This document shows, one piece after another, positions 21,940 through 29,255 of a stretch of DNA of 39,713 bases. The notes under the pieces are model-generated. The model made no database searches and was not told where the DNA came from. It worked only from the letters and a program-made list of their open reading frames with translations. This DNA comes from JADGGV01 sp035715725. GTDB taxonomy: Bacteria > Gemmatimonadota > Gemmatimonadetes > Longimicrobiales > RSA9. The stretch spans positions 1 through 39,713 of the forward strand of contig DASTKT010000164.1 of NCBI GenBank assembly GCA_035715725.1, written 5' to 3'. A program made the translations under genes and the position numbers. How positions within the stretch are numbered: position 1 is the first letter of the stretch; the number at the start of each line of letters is the position of its first letter.

Positions 21940-24565
21940 GGTGCGCCTCCGCCGGGGCGCGGGCCGGCCGGCGGTAGAAGAGCCACTTGGCGACCTCCGC
22001 GGCGAGGACGTAGACGAAGACGATCGCCGCGACCATCAGCAGCAGCTCGCGCGGGAGCGGGACGAAGCCGAACAGCCGGGCGAGCGGCGTGAAGGGGAGC
22101 AGCGCGGTCAGCGCGACGACGGCGACGGTGGCCGCCAGGAGCGGGCGGCTGGGGCGGCTGCGGAAGGCGGGGCGGCGCGTCCGCATCACGAGGACGATGG
22201 TCGAGGCCGAGACGACGGACTCGACGAACCAGCCGGTGCGGAATTCCGGGACGGCGGCCCGGACCAGCAGCAGCGCGCCGAACGTGAGGAAGTCGAAGAT
22301 CGAGCTGAGCGCACCGAACGTCAGCATGAAGCGGCGGATGAAGGGGACATCCCAGCGCCGGGGCGCCTCGAGCAGCTCCGGGTCCACGGCGTCGGTCGCG
22401 ATCGTCATCTCCGGCAGGTCGGTCAGCAGGTTCATGAGCAGGATCTGCGTCGGCAGCAGCGGCAGGAAGGGGAGGAAGAGGGATGCTCCCGCCATGCTGG
22501 CCATGTTGCCGAAGTTCGCGCTCGTGGCCATGAACACGTACTTGAGCGTGTTCGCGAACGTGCGCCGCCCCTCGCGCACCCCCTCCCCGAGCACCCCCAG
22601 GTCCGTTTCCAGCAGCACGATCGCGGCCGCTTCCTTGGCCACGTCCACCGCGCCGTTGACCGAGATGCCGACGTCGGCGGCGTGCAGCGCGGCGGCGTCG
22701 TTGATGCCGTCGCCGATGTAGCCGACGACGCTGCCGCCGCGGCGCAGCGCGCGTACCACGCGCTCCTTCTGGTCCGGCTCGATCTCGGCGAAGACGTCGG
22801 CGGTGGCGGCGCGGCGCACGAGCGCGACGTCGCTCAGGCGGCGCAGCTCGGTGCCGGTCACGAGTCCGGCGGCGGAGAGCCCGACGCCCTCGGCGATGGT
22901 CGTGGCGACGAGGTGGTTGTCGCCGGTGACGAGCTTGAGCGAGACGCCGAGGCGGCGCAGCGCCTGGACGGCCTCGGCGGCGCCGGGCTTGGGCGGGTCG
23001 AGGAAGGTGAGGAGGCCGACGAACGTCATGCCCGCCTCGTCGCGCGGGCCGACGGGCCGCTCCTCGTCGAACGTGCGGTAGGCGACGCCGAGCGTGCGCA
23101 GCCCGCGGCGGCCGAGCGCGTCGCAGCGGCCCTGGATGGATTCCGCCACCGTGGCGACCGGGACGATGCGGCCGTCGGGGAGCTCCGCCGACTGGCAGAT
23201 GCCGAGGATCCCGGCGACCGCGCCCTTGGAGACGAGCAGCCGCTCGCCCTCGCCGCGGGCGAGGACGCTGAGGCGGCGGCGCCCGAAGTCGTAGGGCACC
23301 TCGTCGAGCTTCTCCCAGCCGGAGAGGTCCGGCGCGCGGGCGCGGATCGCCTCGTCCATCGGGTTCGCGTAGCCGGACTCGAAGGTGGCGTTGACGGCGG
23401 CGAGGCGGAGCACGCGGTCGCTCGCGGCGCCGGTCACGTCGAGCGCCGCCTCGAGCCGGACGCGGCCCTCCGTGAGCGTGCCGGTCTTGTCGGAGCAGAG
23501 GACGTCCATGCTGCCGAAGTCCTCGATGGCGGCGAGCCGCTTGACGACGACCTGGCGCTCGGCCATGCGGCGGGCGCCGCGAGCCAGGTTCACGCTGACG
23601 ATGGCGGGGAGGAGCTGCGGCGTGAGCCCGACGGCGAGCGCGAGCGCGAAGAGCAGCGCCTCGAGCACCGGGCGGTGGAAGTAGACGTTGACGGCGAAGA
23701 TGCCGATCGTGAGGAGGAGCGTGACCTCCAGGAGGAGGTAGCCGAAGCGGCGCACGCCGTGCTCGAAGGCGGTCTCGGGCGGATGCGCGCGGAGCCGGCC
23801 GGCGACACGGCCGAACTCCGTCGCCCGGCCGGTTCGCACGACGAGGGCGCGGCCGCTGCCGCTGGTGACGTGCGTGCCCGCGAAGACGGCGCAGGCGCGC
23901 GCGGCCAGCGGCGTTTCCTCCGCGAGCGTGGCGGGCGCCTTCTCGGCGGGGAAGCTCTCGCCGGTGAGCGCGGCCTCGTCGACGAACAGGCCGTGCGCCT
24001 CGAGGAGGCGGCCGTCGCCGGGGATGCCGGCGCCGGCGGCGAGCAGCACGACATCGCCCGGGACGACCTGCTCGGCGGGGATCTCGCGGGCGACGCCGTC
24101 GCGCAGCACCGTGGCGTGGATGCGCACGAGGGCGAGGAGGCGGCGCACGGCGTCGCCGGCGGCGTGCTCCTGCCAGAAGCCGAGCAGGCCGCTGGCCAGC
24201 ACGATGATGGCGATGATGACGGTGTCGGTGCGGTCGCCGAGCGCGAAGGCGGTGGCGGCCGCGGCGAGGAGCAGGAGCGTGATCGGGCTCTGGAACTGGG
24301 CGACGAGGAGCCGGATCGTGGACGGGGTGGGACGGACATCCAGCGTGTTCGGCCCGGCGCGGCGCAGGCGCCGCTCGGCCTCGGCCGACGTGAGGCCCGC
24401 GCCCGTGCCGCCGAGTTGCCGGCCGAGCTCGGACTCCGGCAGGCTCCAGAACGGCCCCGCCACGTCGTCGGCGCCGCCCCGTCGGGGCGGGCCGCGCGGC
24501 GTGGCGGGGGATCCGGTTTCGGTTCGGTCGCTCGAGGGCATCGTACCGGTGGAGCTGCGCGACAT
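21929..24565 (-). CDS. mgtA: MgtA-type P3B ATPase (Mg2+ import)
   Basis: This 878-residue pump should import Mg2+ across the inner membrane at the cost of ATP. It has an N-terminal cation-ATPase segment ('GLTSAEAERRLRRAGPNTL') and the actuator 'DEAALTGESFPAEK'. The MgtA/B signature in M4, 'LAVGLTPQLLPAIVSVNLARG', is where other P2/P3 pumps have PEGL. The phosphorylation site is Asp359 in 'CSDKTGTLTEG', followed by 'LKLVTGDN', 'VGYIGDGINDAAAL' and the M5-M6 region 'SANFGNMASMAGASLFLPFLPLLP', which is typical of MgtA. An alternative start at 24541 removes eight residues. I looked for a Mg-sensing leader upstream and did not find one. Confidence 0.92.
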   Translation of the reverse strand: MSRSSTGTMPSSDRTETGSPATPRGPPRRGGADDVAGPFWSLPESELGRQLGGTGAGLTSAEAERRLRRAGPNTLDVRPTPSTIRLLVAQFQSPITLLLLAAAATAFALGDRTDTVIIAIIVLASGLLGFWQEHAAGDAVRRLLALVRIHATVLRDGVAREIPAEQVVPGDVVLLAAGAGIPGDGRLLEAHGLFVDEAALTGESFPAEKAPATLAEETPLAARACAVFAGTHVTSGSGRALVVRTGRATEFGRVAGRLRAHPPETAFEHGVRRFGYLLLEVTLLLTIGIFAVNVYFHRPVLEALLFALALAVGLTPQLLPAIVSVNLARGARRMAERQVVVKRLAAIEDFGSMDVLCSDKTGTLTEGRVRLEAALDVTGAASDRVLRLAAVNATFESGYANPMDEAIRARAPDLSGWEKLDEVPYDFGRRRLSVLARGEGERLLVSKGAVAGILGICQSAELPDGRIVPVATVAESIQGRCDALGRRGLRTLGVAYRTFDEERPVGPRDEAGMTFVGLLTFLDPPKPGAAEAVQALRRLGVSLKLVTGDNHLVATTIAEGVGLSAAGLVTGTELRRLSDVALVRRAATADVFAEIEPDQKERVVRALRRGGSVVGYIGDGINDAAALHAADVGISVNGAVDVAKEAAAIVLLETDLGVLGEGVREGRRTFANTLKYVFMATSANFGNMASMAGASLFLPFLPLLPTQILLMNLLTDLPEMTIATDAVDPELLEAPRRWDVPFIRRFMLTFGALSSIFDFLTFGALLLVRAAVPEFRTGWFVESVVSASTIVLVMRTRRPAFRSRPSRPLLAATVAVVALTALLPFTPLARLFGFVPLPRELLLMVAAIVFVYVLAAEVAKWLFYRRPARAPAEAHRVR

Positions 24566-24712
24566 GCCGCCCGATCTCGCGGGCTACGATGCGCCACCCA
24601 TTCCCCTGGGGGCAAGATGGCTGGCCGACAGCTCCCGACCGTCGGATGCCCCCGAGCGGCCGGACCGACCCATCGTGTCGGGGTCTGCGACGCACCTCCT
24701 TTCGAGTCCCCG

Positions 24713-24747
24713 CCGGCGGCCCGGGTCAGGACGGCCCGGGCCGCCGG
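24713..24747 (-). other. Strong hairpin between hsp20 and mgtA
   Basis: A perfect 13-bp stem (CCGGCGGCCCGGG with CCCGGGCCGCCGG) with a 9-base loop lies 20 bases after the hsp20 stop on the minus strand. There is no T-tract. It probably limits read-through from hsp20 into mgtA. Confidence 0.5.
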
Positions 24748-24768
24748 GACCTCACCTCACCGGGCGCG

Positions 24769-25227
24769 CTACTTCGGAATGGCGATCTCGATCTTCTTCG
24801 CGAGCGCCGCCTCGGCCTTCGGGATCTTGATCGTCACGATCCCGTCCTTGAACTCCGCCTTGATCGCCTCCGCCTCGATCGATGGCGGCAGCCGGAACGC
24901 CCGCTCGAAGACGCCGTAGCCCCGCTCGAAGAGGTGATACTTCTTCTCCTTCACCTCGTACTCGGCCTTCTTGGTGCCGCGCAGCGTGAGCACGCCGTCG
25001 ACGAACTCCAGCTCGACGTCCTCGGGCTTCACGCCGGGGATCTCCGCCGTCAGGAGGTACTCCTCCCCCGCATCCATCAGGTCGACCACCGGCGTCCAGC
25101 CGACCGTCTCGGTGAGGTACGGCGCCACCGTCGGCCACGTCATGAAGTTGCGGAACAGCGTGTCGAAAACGTCCCCGTTCTCCTTGAGGAGCTCGGGAAG
25201 CCGGTTCTTGGGCCTGATCGTCAACAT
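24769..25227 (-). CDS. Small heat-shock protein, Hsp20/alpha-crystallin family
   Basis: The 152-residue cytoplasmic chaperone holds unfolding proteins in a refoldable state. The alpha-crystallin domain (about 45-140) has 'VVDLMDAGEEYLLTAEIPGVKPEDVELEFVDGVLTLRG' and the classical 'FERAFRLPPSIEAEAIKAEFKDGIVTIKIPKAE', ending in the conserved I-x-I-like tail ('IEIAIPK'). I chose the ATG at 25227 because GGGAGG lies 7 bases upstream; the longer frame to 25305 adds a low-complexity Gly/Ala stretch. I looked for a CIRCE operator and did not see one. AT-rich GATAAT on the minus strand near 25320 is a possible -10. Confidence 0.93.
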   Translation of the reverse strand: MLTIRPKNRLPELLKENGDVFDTLFRNFMTWPTVAPYLTETVGWTPVVDLMDAGEEYLLTAEIPGVKPEDVELEFVDGVLTLRGTKKAEYEVKEKKYHLFERGYGVFERAFRLPPSIEAEAIKAEFKDGIVTIKIPKAEAALAKKIEIAIPK

Positions 25228-25940
25228 ACGGCCACCTCCCGCCCATCCGGGCGCACCCGCGGCCGCCCCGGAACCCGGGGTTCCCCGCTCCGGGGCGTGC
25301 CGCACGAGTTCCGCAATAGAGATTATCGGAAGGCCAGCGGCGCAGTTGTCGGGGAGCGGAGGATCTTCGGTGAGGGGCGCGAGTACGCCCGGTCGTGCGG
25401 GGATGCCGGACGCCGCCGATGAAGGATGCGGGTCCCGGGCGATGAGGGCGGAGTCCGCGGTCGCGTCGGCGTGGGGCGGGGGTGGAGGGGGTCGGGGGAT
25501 GCCCTACACGGCGGACGGTCGCGGGGCCGGGCGCCCGCCTTCGTCCGCGTTCGCGGGCGCCGCTGCGGTCGGGAACGGACATTTTTCACAGGGAGCACAC
25601 GGAGGGCGGGGAGAGTCGCCGGGCACTGGAGAGCCGCCGGGGAGCTCACCTTCTTTTGATGTCATCTCCGGCGTACGCCGGCGGCTCGGGGTGTTGCCGG
25701 AATGGTGCGGTCCCCCTCCGCGTCTCCGCGTGAGACTTCTGGAGCTGGGGGCCGCCCGCGGACGTGAGGACGGGCTCGGGCTCGGGCTCCGCGCCGGCGG
25801 CGCTGGGCTCGGGCTCGAACCGCCGGGACACGAGATCGAGATCGCGCTCGAGATCGGCACCGCTGTCCGCGCGGGCGGCGCGGAGCGCCACGCTCGCGGT
25901 GCGGTGCCTTTCCCGGCGGGGCGCGCCGCCGCGGCGGCGC
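25228..25940. other. Intergenic region with a diverged repeat remnant
   Basis: This 713-base region between hsp20 and the OsmC gene has no supported gene. Around 25585-25605 it has TTTTTCACAGGGAGCACACG, matching the middle-arm motif of palindromic elements A and B. Around 25670-25692 there is a short palindrome in CTCCGGCGTACGCCGGCG, and near 25716-25735 CTCCGCGTCTCCGCGTGAGA, another motif of the dispersed type. It is probably a decayed or related member of the same intergenic repeat family. The rest is GC-rich low-complexity sequence (CGGGCTC repeats near 25770-25800). Confidence 0.5.
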
Positions 25941-26396
25941 TCAGCCGTTGCGCGTGAGCTGGGGCTCGCGATCGACGGCCGGCGCGTCGATCTCGACGTC
26001 GACCTCGGCGCCGTGGGCGAGCGTGTTGTGGACGGGGCAGCTCCGGGCGACGCGCTCGAGCAGCTCGCCGTACTGCGGCGGCAGGGCCGCCGGCAGGCCG
26101 ACGCGGACGCGGAAGCGGCCGGTGCGGCTGGGGTTGGAGGCGCGGAACTGCTCGACCTCGACGCGCATCCCCTCGAAGGGCAGCTCGCGCGCCTGGCAGA
26201 ACTGCTGGACGTAGAGCGCCACGCAGGTGCCGAGGGCGGCGCCGAGGAGCTCGACGGGCATGGGGCCGGTGTCCCCGCCCTTCGGGCTCGGCTGGTCCAC
26301 GACGAGGCGATGGCCACGGATGTCGGCCGAGAATCTCAGGTCGCCCTCGTGGGCGATGACGATGACCGGTCGGGCTCCGGACTCGGACACGAGCAT
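25941..26396 (-). CDS. OsmC/Ohr-family protein
   Basis: The 151-residue protein belongs to the OsmC/YhfA group, small dimeric thiol peroxidases or redox proteins. Seen are 'GGDTGPMPVELLGAALGTCVALYVQQFCQ' (first conserved Cys, on the central helix) and 'RVARSCPVHNTLAHGAEVDVEI' (second conserved Cys and the family's C-P-V-x-x-T/L motif). Organic-peroxide reduction is the usual role of characterised Ohr/OsmC, but for this subgroup the substrate is not established. It is divergent from the DJ-1/PfpI gene across a 285-base region in which I found no confident promoter. Confidence 0.88.
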   Translation of the reverse strand: MLVSESGARPVIVIAHEGDLRFSADIRGHRLVVDQPSPKGGDTGPMPVELLGAALGTCVALYVQQFCQARELPFEGMRVEVEQFRASNPSRTGRFRVRVGLPAALPPQYGELLERVARSCPVHNTLAHGAEVDVEIDAPAVDREPQLTRNG

Positions 26397-26681
26397 CCTC
26401 CGCTGTGGGTGCGCGGGGCGAGACCGGACGGGCCGCCCCCGGTGGAGGATGGCGGTTCCGCCGCGGCGCGGCGGTCGGGGAAGACTGGACCCGCGGTGGG
26501 GAAACGCCCGGGATCCCGGGCCGCCCGCGACGGCGGAGACCCGGCGTCGCCTGCCGCCCTTGACCCCGGCGGAGCGCCCGCCTAACTCCCACGGGAGGCC
26601 CGGCGTGGGGGACGGTCCGGGCCGCCGCGTCCGGGCGTCGTGCCGGTCCTCATGAGCGCACATCGTCGCGAGGAGGTCCCG

Positions 26682-27278
26682 ATGGCCCGGAAGATCCTGA
26701 TGCTGGTGGGCGACTACGTGGAGGACTACGAGGTGATGGTCCCCTTCCAGGCGCTCCAGATGGTGGGGCACACGGTCGACGCGGTGTGTCCGGACAAGCG
26801 GCGGGGAGATCAGGTGAAGACGGCGGTGCACGACTTCGAGGGCGCGCAGACGTACAGCGAGAAGCCGGGGCACAACTTCACGCTGAACGCGACGTTCGCG
26901 GAGGTGCGTCCCGAGGCGTACGACGCGCTCGTCATCCCGGGCGGCCGCGCCCCGGAGTACATCCGGCTGAACGAGCGGGTGCTCGAGATCGTGCGGCACT
27001 TCGACCGGGAACGGAAGCCGATCGCCGCGGTATGCCACGGTCCGCAGGTGCTGGCGGCGGCGGGGGTGGTGAAGGGGCGGCGGTGCACGGCGTACCCGGC
27101 GTGCGGGCCGGACGTGCGCGCGGCGGGTGCCGAGTGGGCGGACGTCGCGATCGACGGCGCGACCGTGGACGGCCACATCGTGACGGCGCCGGCGTGGCCG
27201 GCGCACCCCGAGTGGCTGGCCCGGTTCCTGGAGCTGCTCGGGACGCGGATCGAGCACGCCGAGGCGGTGCCGGCGTAG
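26682..27278 (+). CDS. DJ-1/PfpI-family protein
   Basis: The 198-residue protein has the flavodoxin-like DJ-1/PfpI fold: 'KILMLVGDYVEDYEVMVPFQALQ' (with the conserved Glu), 'YDALVIPGGRAPEYIRL' and the nucleophile elbow 'IAAVCHGPQVLAAAGVVKGRRCTAYPA' with its Cys. Members have been described as proteases, glyoxalases or deglycases; which applies cannot be told from sequence. AGGAGG lies 7 bases before the ATG at 26682. It sits in a run of stress genes (OsmC, CDF, Hsp20). Confidence 0.92.
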   Translation: MARKILMLVGDYVEDYEVMVPFQALQMVGHTVDAVCPDKRRGDQVKTAVHDFEGAQTYSEKPGHNFTLNATFAEVRPEAYDALVIPGGRAPEYIRLNERVLEIVRHFDRERKPIAAVCHGPQVLAAAGVVKGRRCTAYPACGPDVRAAGAEWADVAIDGATVDGHIVTAPAWPAHPEWLARFLELLGTRIEHAEAVPA

Positions 27279-27428
27279 CGCGGCCGCCGGGGCACGTTCC
27301 CGCGCAAACGCCCCCTTGCCGCCGCGCTGGCAGCCGTCTTGTATCGGAAGGCCGGACGAGCCAGCTTCCCGCGGCCGTGGCGGCGTGCCGCCCGGCGAGG
27401 GGGCGGGAGTGACGCGAACGGAGCGGCG

Positions 27429-28409
27429 ATGGCGCACGGGGAGAGAGAGGCGGGCGAGCGGCCCGGGCTGAGTCGGTACGCGGTGGCCTCCATCGCCGCG
27501 GCCGTGGTCACGATCGCGCTGAAGGGCGGCGCCTACTACGTGACCGGCTCGGTGGGGCTCCTCTCGGACGCGCTGGAGTCGCTGGTCAACCTGCTGGCCG
27601 CCGTGGCCGCGCTCGGCGCGCTCTGGCTGGCCGCGCAGCCGGCGGACGAGGAGCACGCGTACGGCCACACGAAGGCCGAGTACCTCTCCAGCGGCTTCGA
27701 GGGCGCGCTCGTGCTGATCGCCGCCGCCAGCATCGCGTACACGTCGGTGCGCCGCCTGCTGCACCCGCAGCCGCTGGTCGACGTCGCCCTCGGCCTGCCG
27801 GTCTCCGCCGTGGCATCCGCGGTCAACCTCGTCGTGGCGCGCATCCTGTTCCGCGCGGGCCGCCGCTTCGACTCCATCGCGCTGGAGGCGGACGCCCAGC
27901 ACCTGATGACGGACGTGTGGACGTCGCTCGGCGTGATCGTCGGGGTGGGCACGGCGGCGCTCACCGGCTGGCACTGGCTCGACCCGATCATCGCGCTGGC
28001 CGTGGCGGCCAACATCATCCGCATCGGCTTCGAGCTGCTGCGCCGCTCCGCGCTGGGGCTGCTCGACACCGGGCTCCCGGCCATCGAGCGGCGGGCGATC
28101 ACCGACATCCTCGAGGCCGAGCGACGCGCCGGCGTCCAGTTCCACGCGCTGCGCACGCGCCAGGCCGGCGCCCGCCGCTTCGTCTCGTTCCACATCCTGG
28201 TCCCCGGGGATTGGAGCGTGCAGCGCGGCCACGACCTGCTGGAGCGCATCGAGGAGAAGATCCGCGCCGTGATGCCGAACACCACGGTGTTCACGCACCT
28301 CGAGCCGATCGAGGACCCGCTCTCCTGGGAGGACACCCGGCTGGAGCGGCGGCCGGGCGACGCGCACCGCGGGGAGACGCGGCACCGGGAGGAGGCGGCG
28401 GAGGGGTGA
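27429..28409 (+). CDS. Cation diffusion facilitator (metal exporter)
   Basis: This 326-residue inner-membrane protein should export a divalent cation (Zn2+, Fe2+, Mn2+ or similar) in exchange for protons. Six membrane segments lie in residues 15-210. The transport site is formed by Asp in 'GLLSDALESLVNL' (TM2) and the HxxxD pair of 'EADAQHLMTDVWTS' (TM5). A C-terminal cytoplasmic domain (about 215-300, 'RFVSFHILVPGDWSVQRGHDLLERIEEKI', 'VFTHLEP') is the usual metal-sensing dimerisation domain. The His between TM2 and TM3 ('EEHAYGHTKAEYLSS') is typical of the family. The metal cannot be assigned with confidence. Confidence 0.92.
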   Translation: MAHGEREAGERPGLSRYAVASIAAAVVTIALKGGAYYVTGSVGLLSDALESLVNLLAAVAALGALWLAAQPADEEHAYGHTKAEYLSSGFEGALVLIAAASIAYTSVRRLLHPQPLVDVALGLPVSAVASAVNLVVARILFRAGRRFDSIALEADAQHLMTDVWTSLGVIVGVGTAALTGWHWLDPIIALAVAANIIRIGFELLRRSALGLLDTGLPAIERRAITDILEAERRAGVQFHALRTRQAGARRFVSFHILVPGDWSVQRGHDLLERIEEKIRAVMPNTTVFTHLEPIEDPLSWEDTRLERRPGDAHRGETRHREEAAEG

Positions 28410-28471
28410 GGACGCGGCGGGGCAAGGCGCCCGCCCTCGCCGAGACGCGCGCCTCACCCCCGATCGTCGCT

Positions 28472-29050
28472 TCAGTCGTTCGCCCTGACCCGCACGACCT
28501 GCCGCATCCACGGGTGGATGCAGCACTGGTACTTCTCCGTCCCCTCCTCGTCGAAGAGGTGCGGGACCTGAGCGCCCGGCGCCACGAAGTCGCCCTCCAT
28601 CGCCGCGCACTCCGGCGCCACCTCCGTGAAGCCGGCCAGCGCGTTGATCTCCGGCACGAAGCCGCCGCCGAACTCCTCGACCTCCGTGTACGTGTGCATC
28701 TCGCCGCCGATGTTCACGACCGGCACCGTCTCGCCCTCCTCCACGTCCAGCATCGTGGGCGTGATGTGCCACGCGCCGGCCTTGCCGGTCTGCGTCAGCA
28801 GGCGGGCGAACACCTCGAACGTGACGCCGCCGTTGGCCCGGGAGCAGGTGCCCGGCCCGACCGTGGCGTTGAAGCTGACCGGCTCGCACTGGTCGTCGAG
28901 CCGGATCGCGCGCCCGCGCACGGTGGAGAAGCTCGGACCGATCCCGGTCAGGTCGATGGCCGGCGCGGGCGCCGAGGGAAGCGGCTTCTCGCACCCCGGC
29001 AGGAGAACGACGGCGGAGACGGCGACGGCGGCCAGCGTTGCTCGACGCAT
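28472..29050 (-). CDS. Cupredoxin-like lipoprotein
   Basis: The 192-residue precursor has a lipobox ('AVSAVVLLPGC', Cys about residue 20). The C-terminal part, 'GTEKYQCCIHPWMRQVVRV', gives the Cys-x-x-His-x-x-Met arrangement of a type 1 copper site. 'IGGEMHTYTEVEEFGGGF' supplies a candidate first His. This is the layout of plastocyanin-like electron carriers or copper-binding proteins of the periplasm. I chose the ATG at 29050 (CCGGAGG seven bases upstream); the longer frame reads through a terminator hairpin. It lies downstream of the copper ATPase operon on the same strand, which fits a role in copper handling. Confidence 0.8.
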   Translation of the reverse strand: MRRATLAAVAVSAVVLLPGCEKPLPSAPAPAIDLTGIGPSFSTVRGRAIRLDDQCEPVSFNATVGPGTCSRANGGVTFEVFARLLTQTGKAGAWHITPTMLDVEEGETVPVVNIGGEMHTYTEVEEFGGGFVPEINALAGFTEVAPECAAMEGDFVAPGAQVPHLFDEEGTEKYQCCIHPWMRQVVRVRAND

Positions 29051-29070
29051 GTCACACCTCCGGCTCGCGG

Positions 29071-29110
29071 AAAAAAACGAGGCGGAGCCGCAGGGATTGC
29101 GGCTCCGCCT
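29071..29110 (-). terminator. Intrinsic terminator 20 bases before the cupredoxin start
   Basis: On the minus strand a perfect 13-bp stem (29098-29110 with 29080-29092, 5-base loop) is followed by a run of seven T (29077-29071). It lies 146 bases after the CopB-type ATPase stop and only 20 bases before the start codon of the cupredoxin-like gene. It may simply end the ATPase operon, or it could act as a conditional terminator for the cupredoxin gene. Confidence 0.85.
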
Positions 29111-29255
29111 TCGCGCTGGCGGCGTCGGGGCGGCCACCGCCCGTGGCGGGCGGCGACGGCTCCCGGCGCCGGTTTCTCGGCGCGGGGGTCCACGCTAACC
29201 CGCGGTCGCACTTAGGTCAAGAAGTCATGGAGAAAGCGTCCCTCGGACGCGTGGG

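Noticed and set aside
24566..24768. A Mg-sensing riboswitch or Pro-rich leader upstream of mgtA
   Set aside because: I looked for an M-box-like structure, a small Pro/Asp-rich ORF and a terminator with T-tract. Only a T-less hairpin next to hsp20 is present.
25228..25350. CIRCE or ROSE-type heat-shock control of hsp20
   Set aside because: No TTAGCACTC-N9-GAGTGCTAA palindrome or U-rich anti-SD hairpin is visible upstream of the start.
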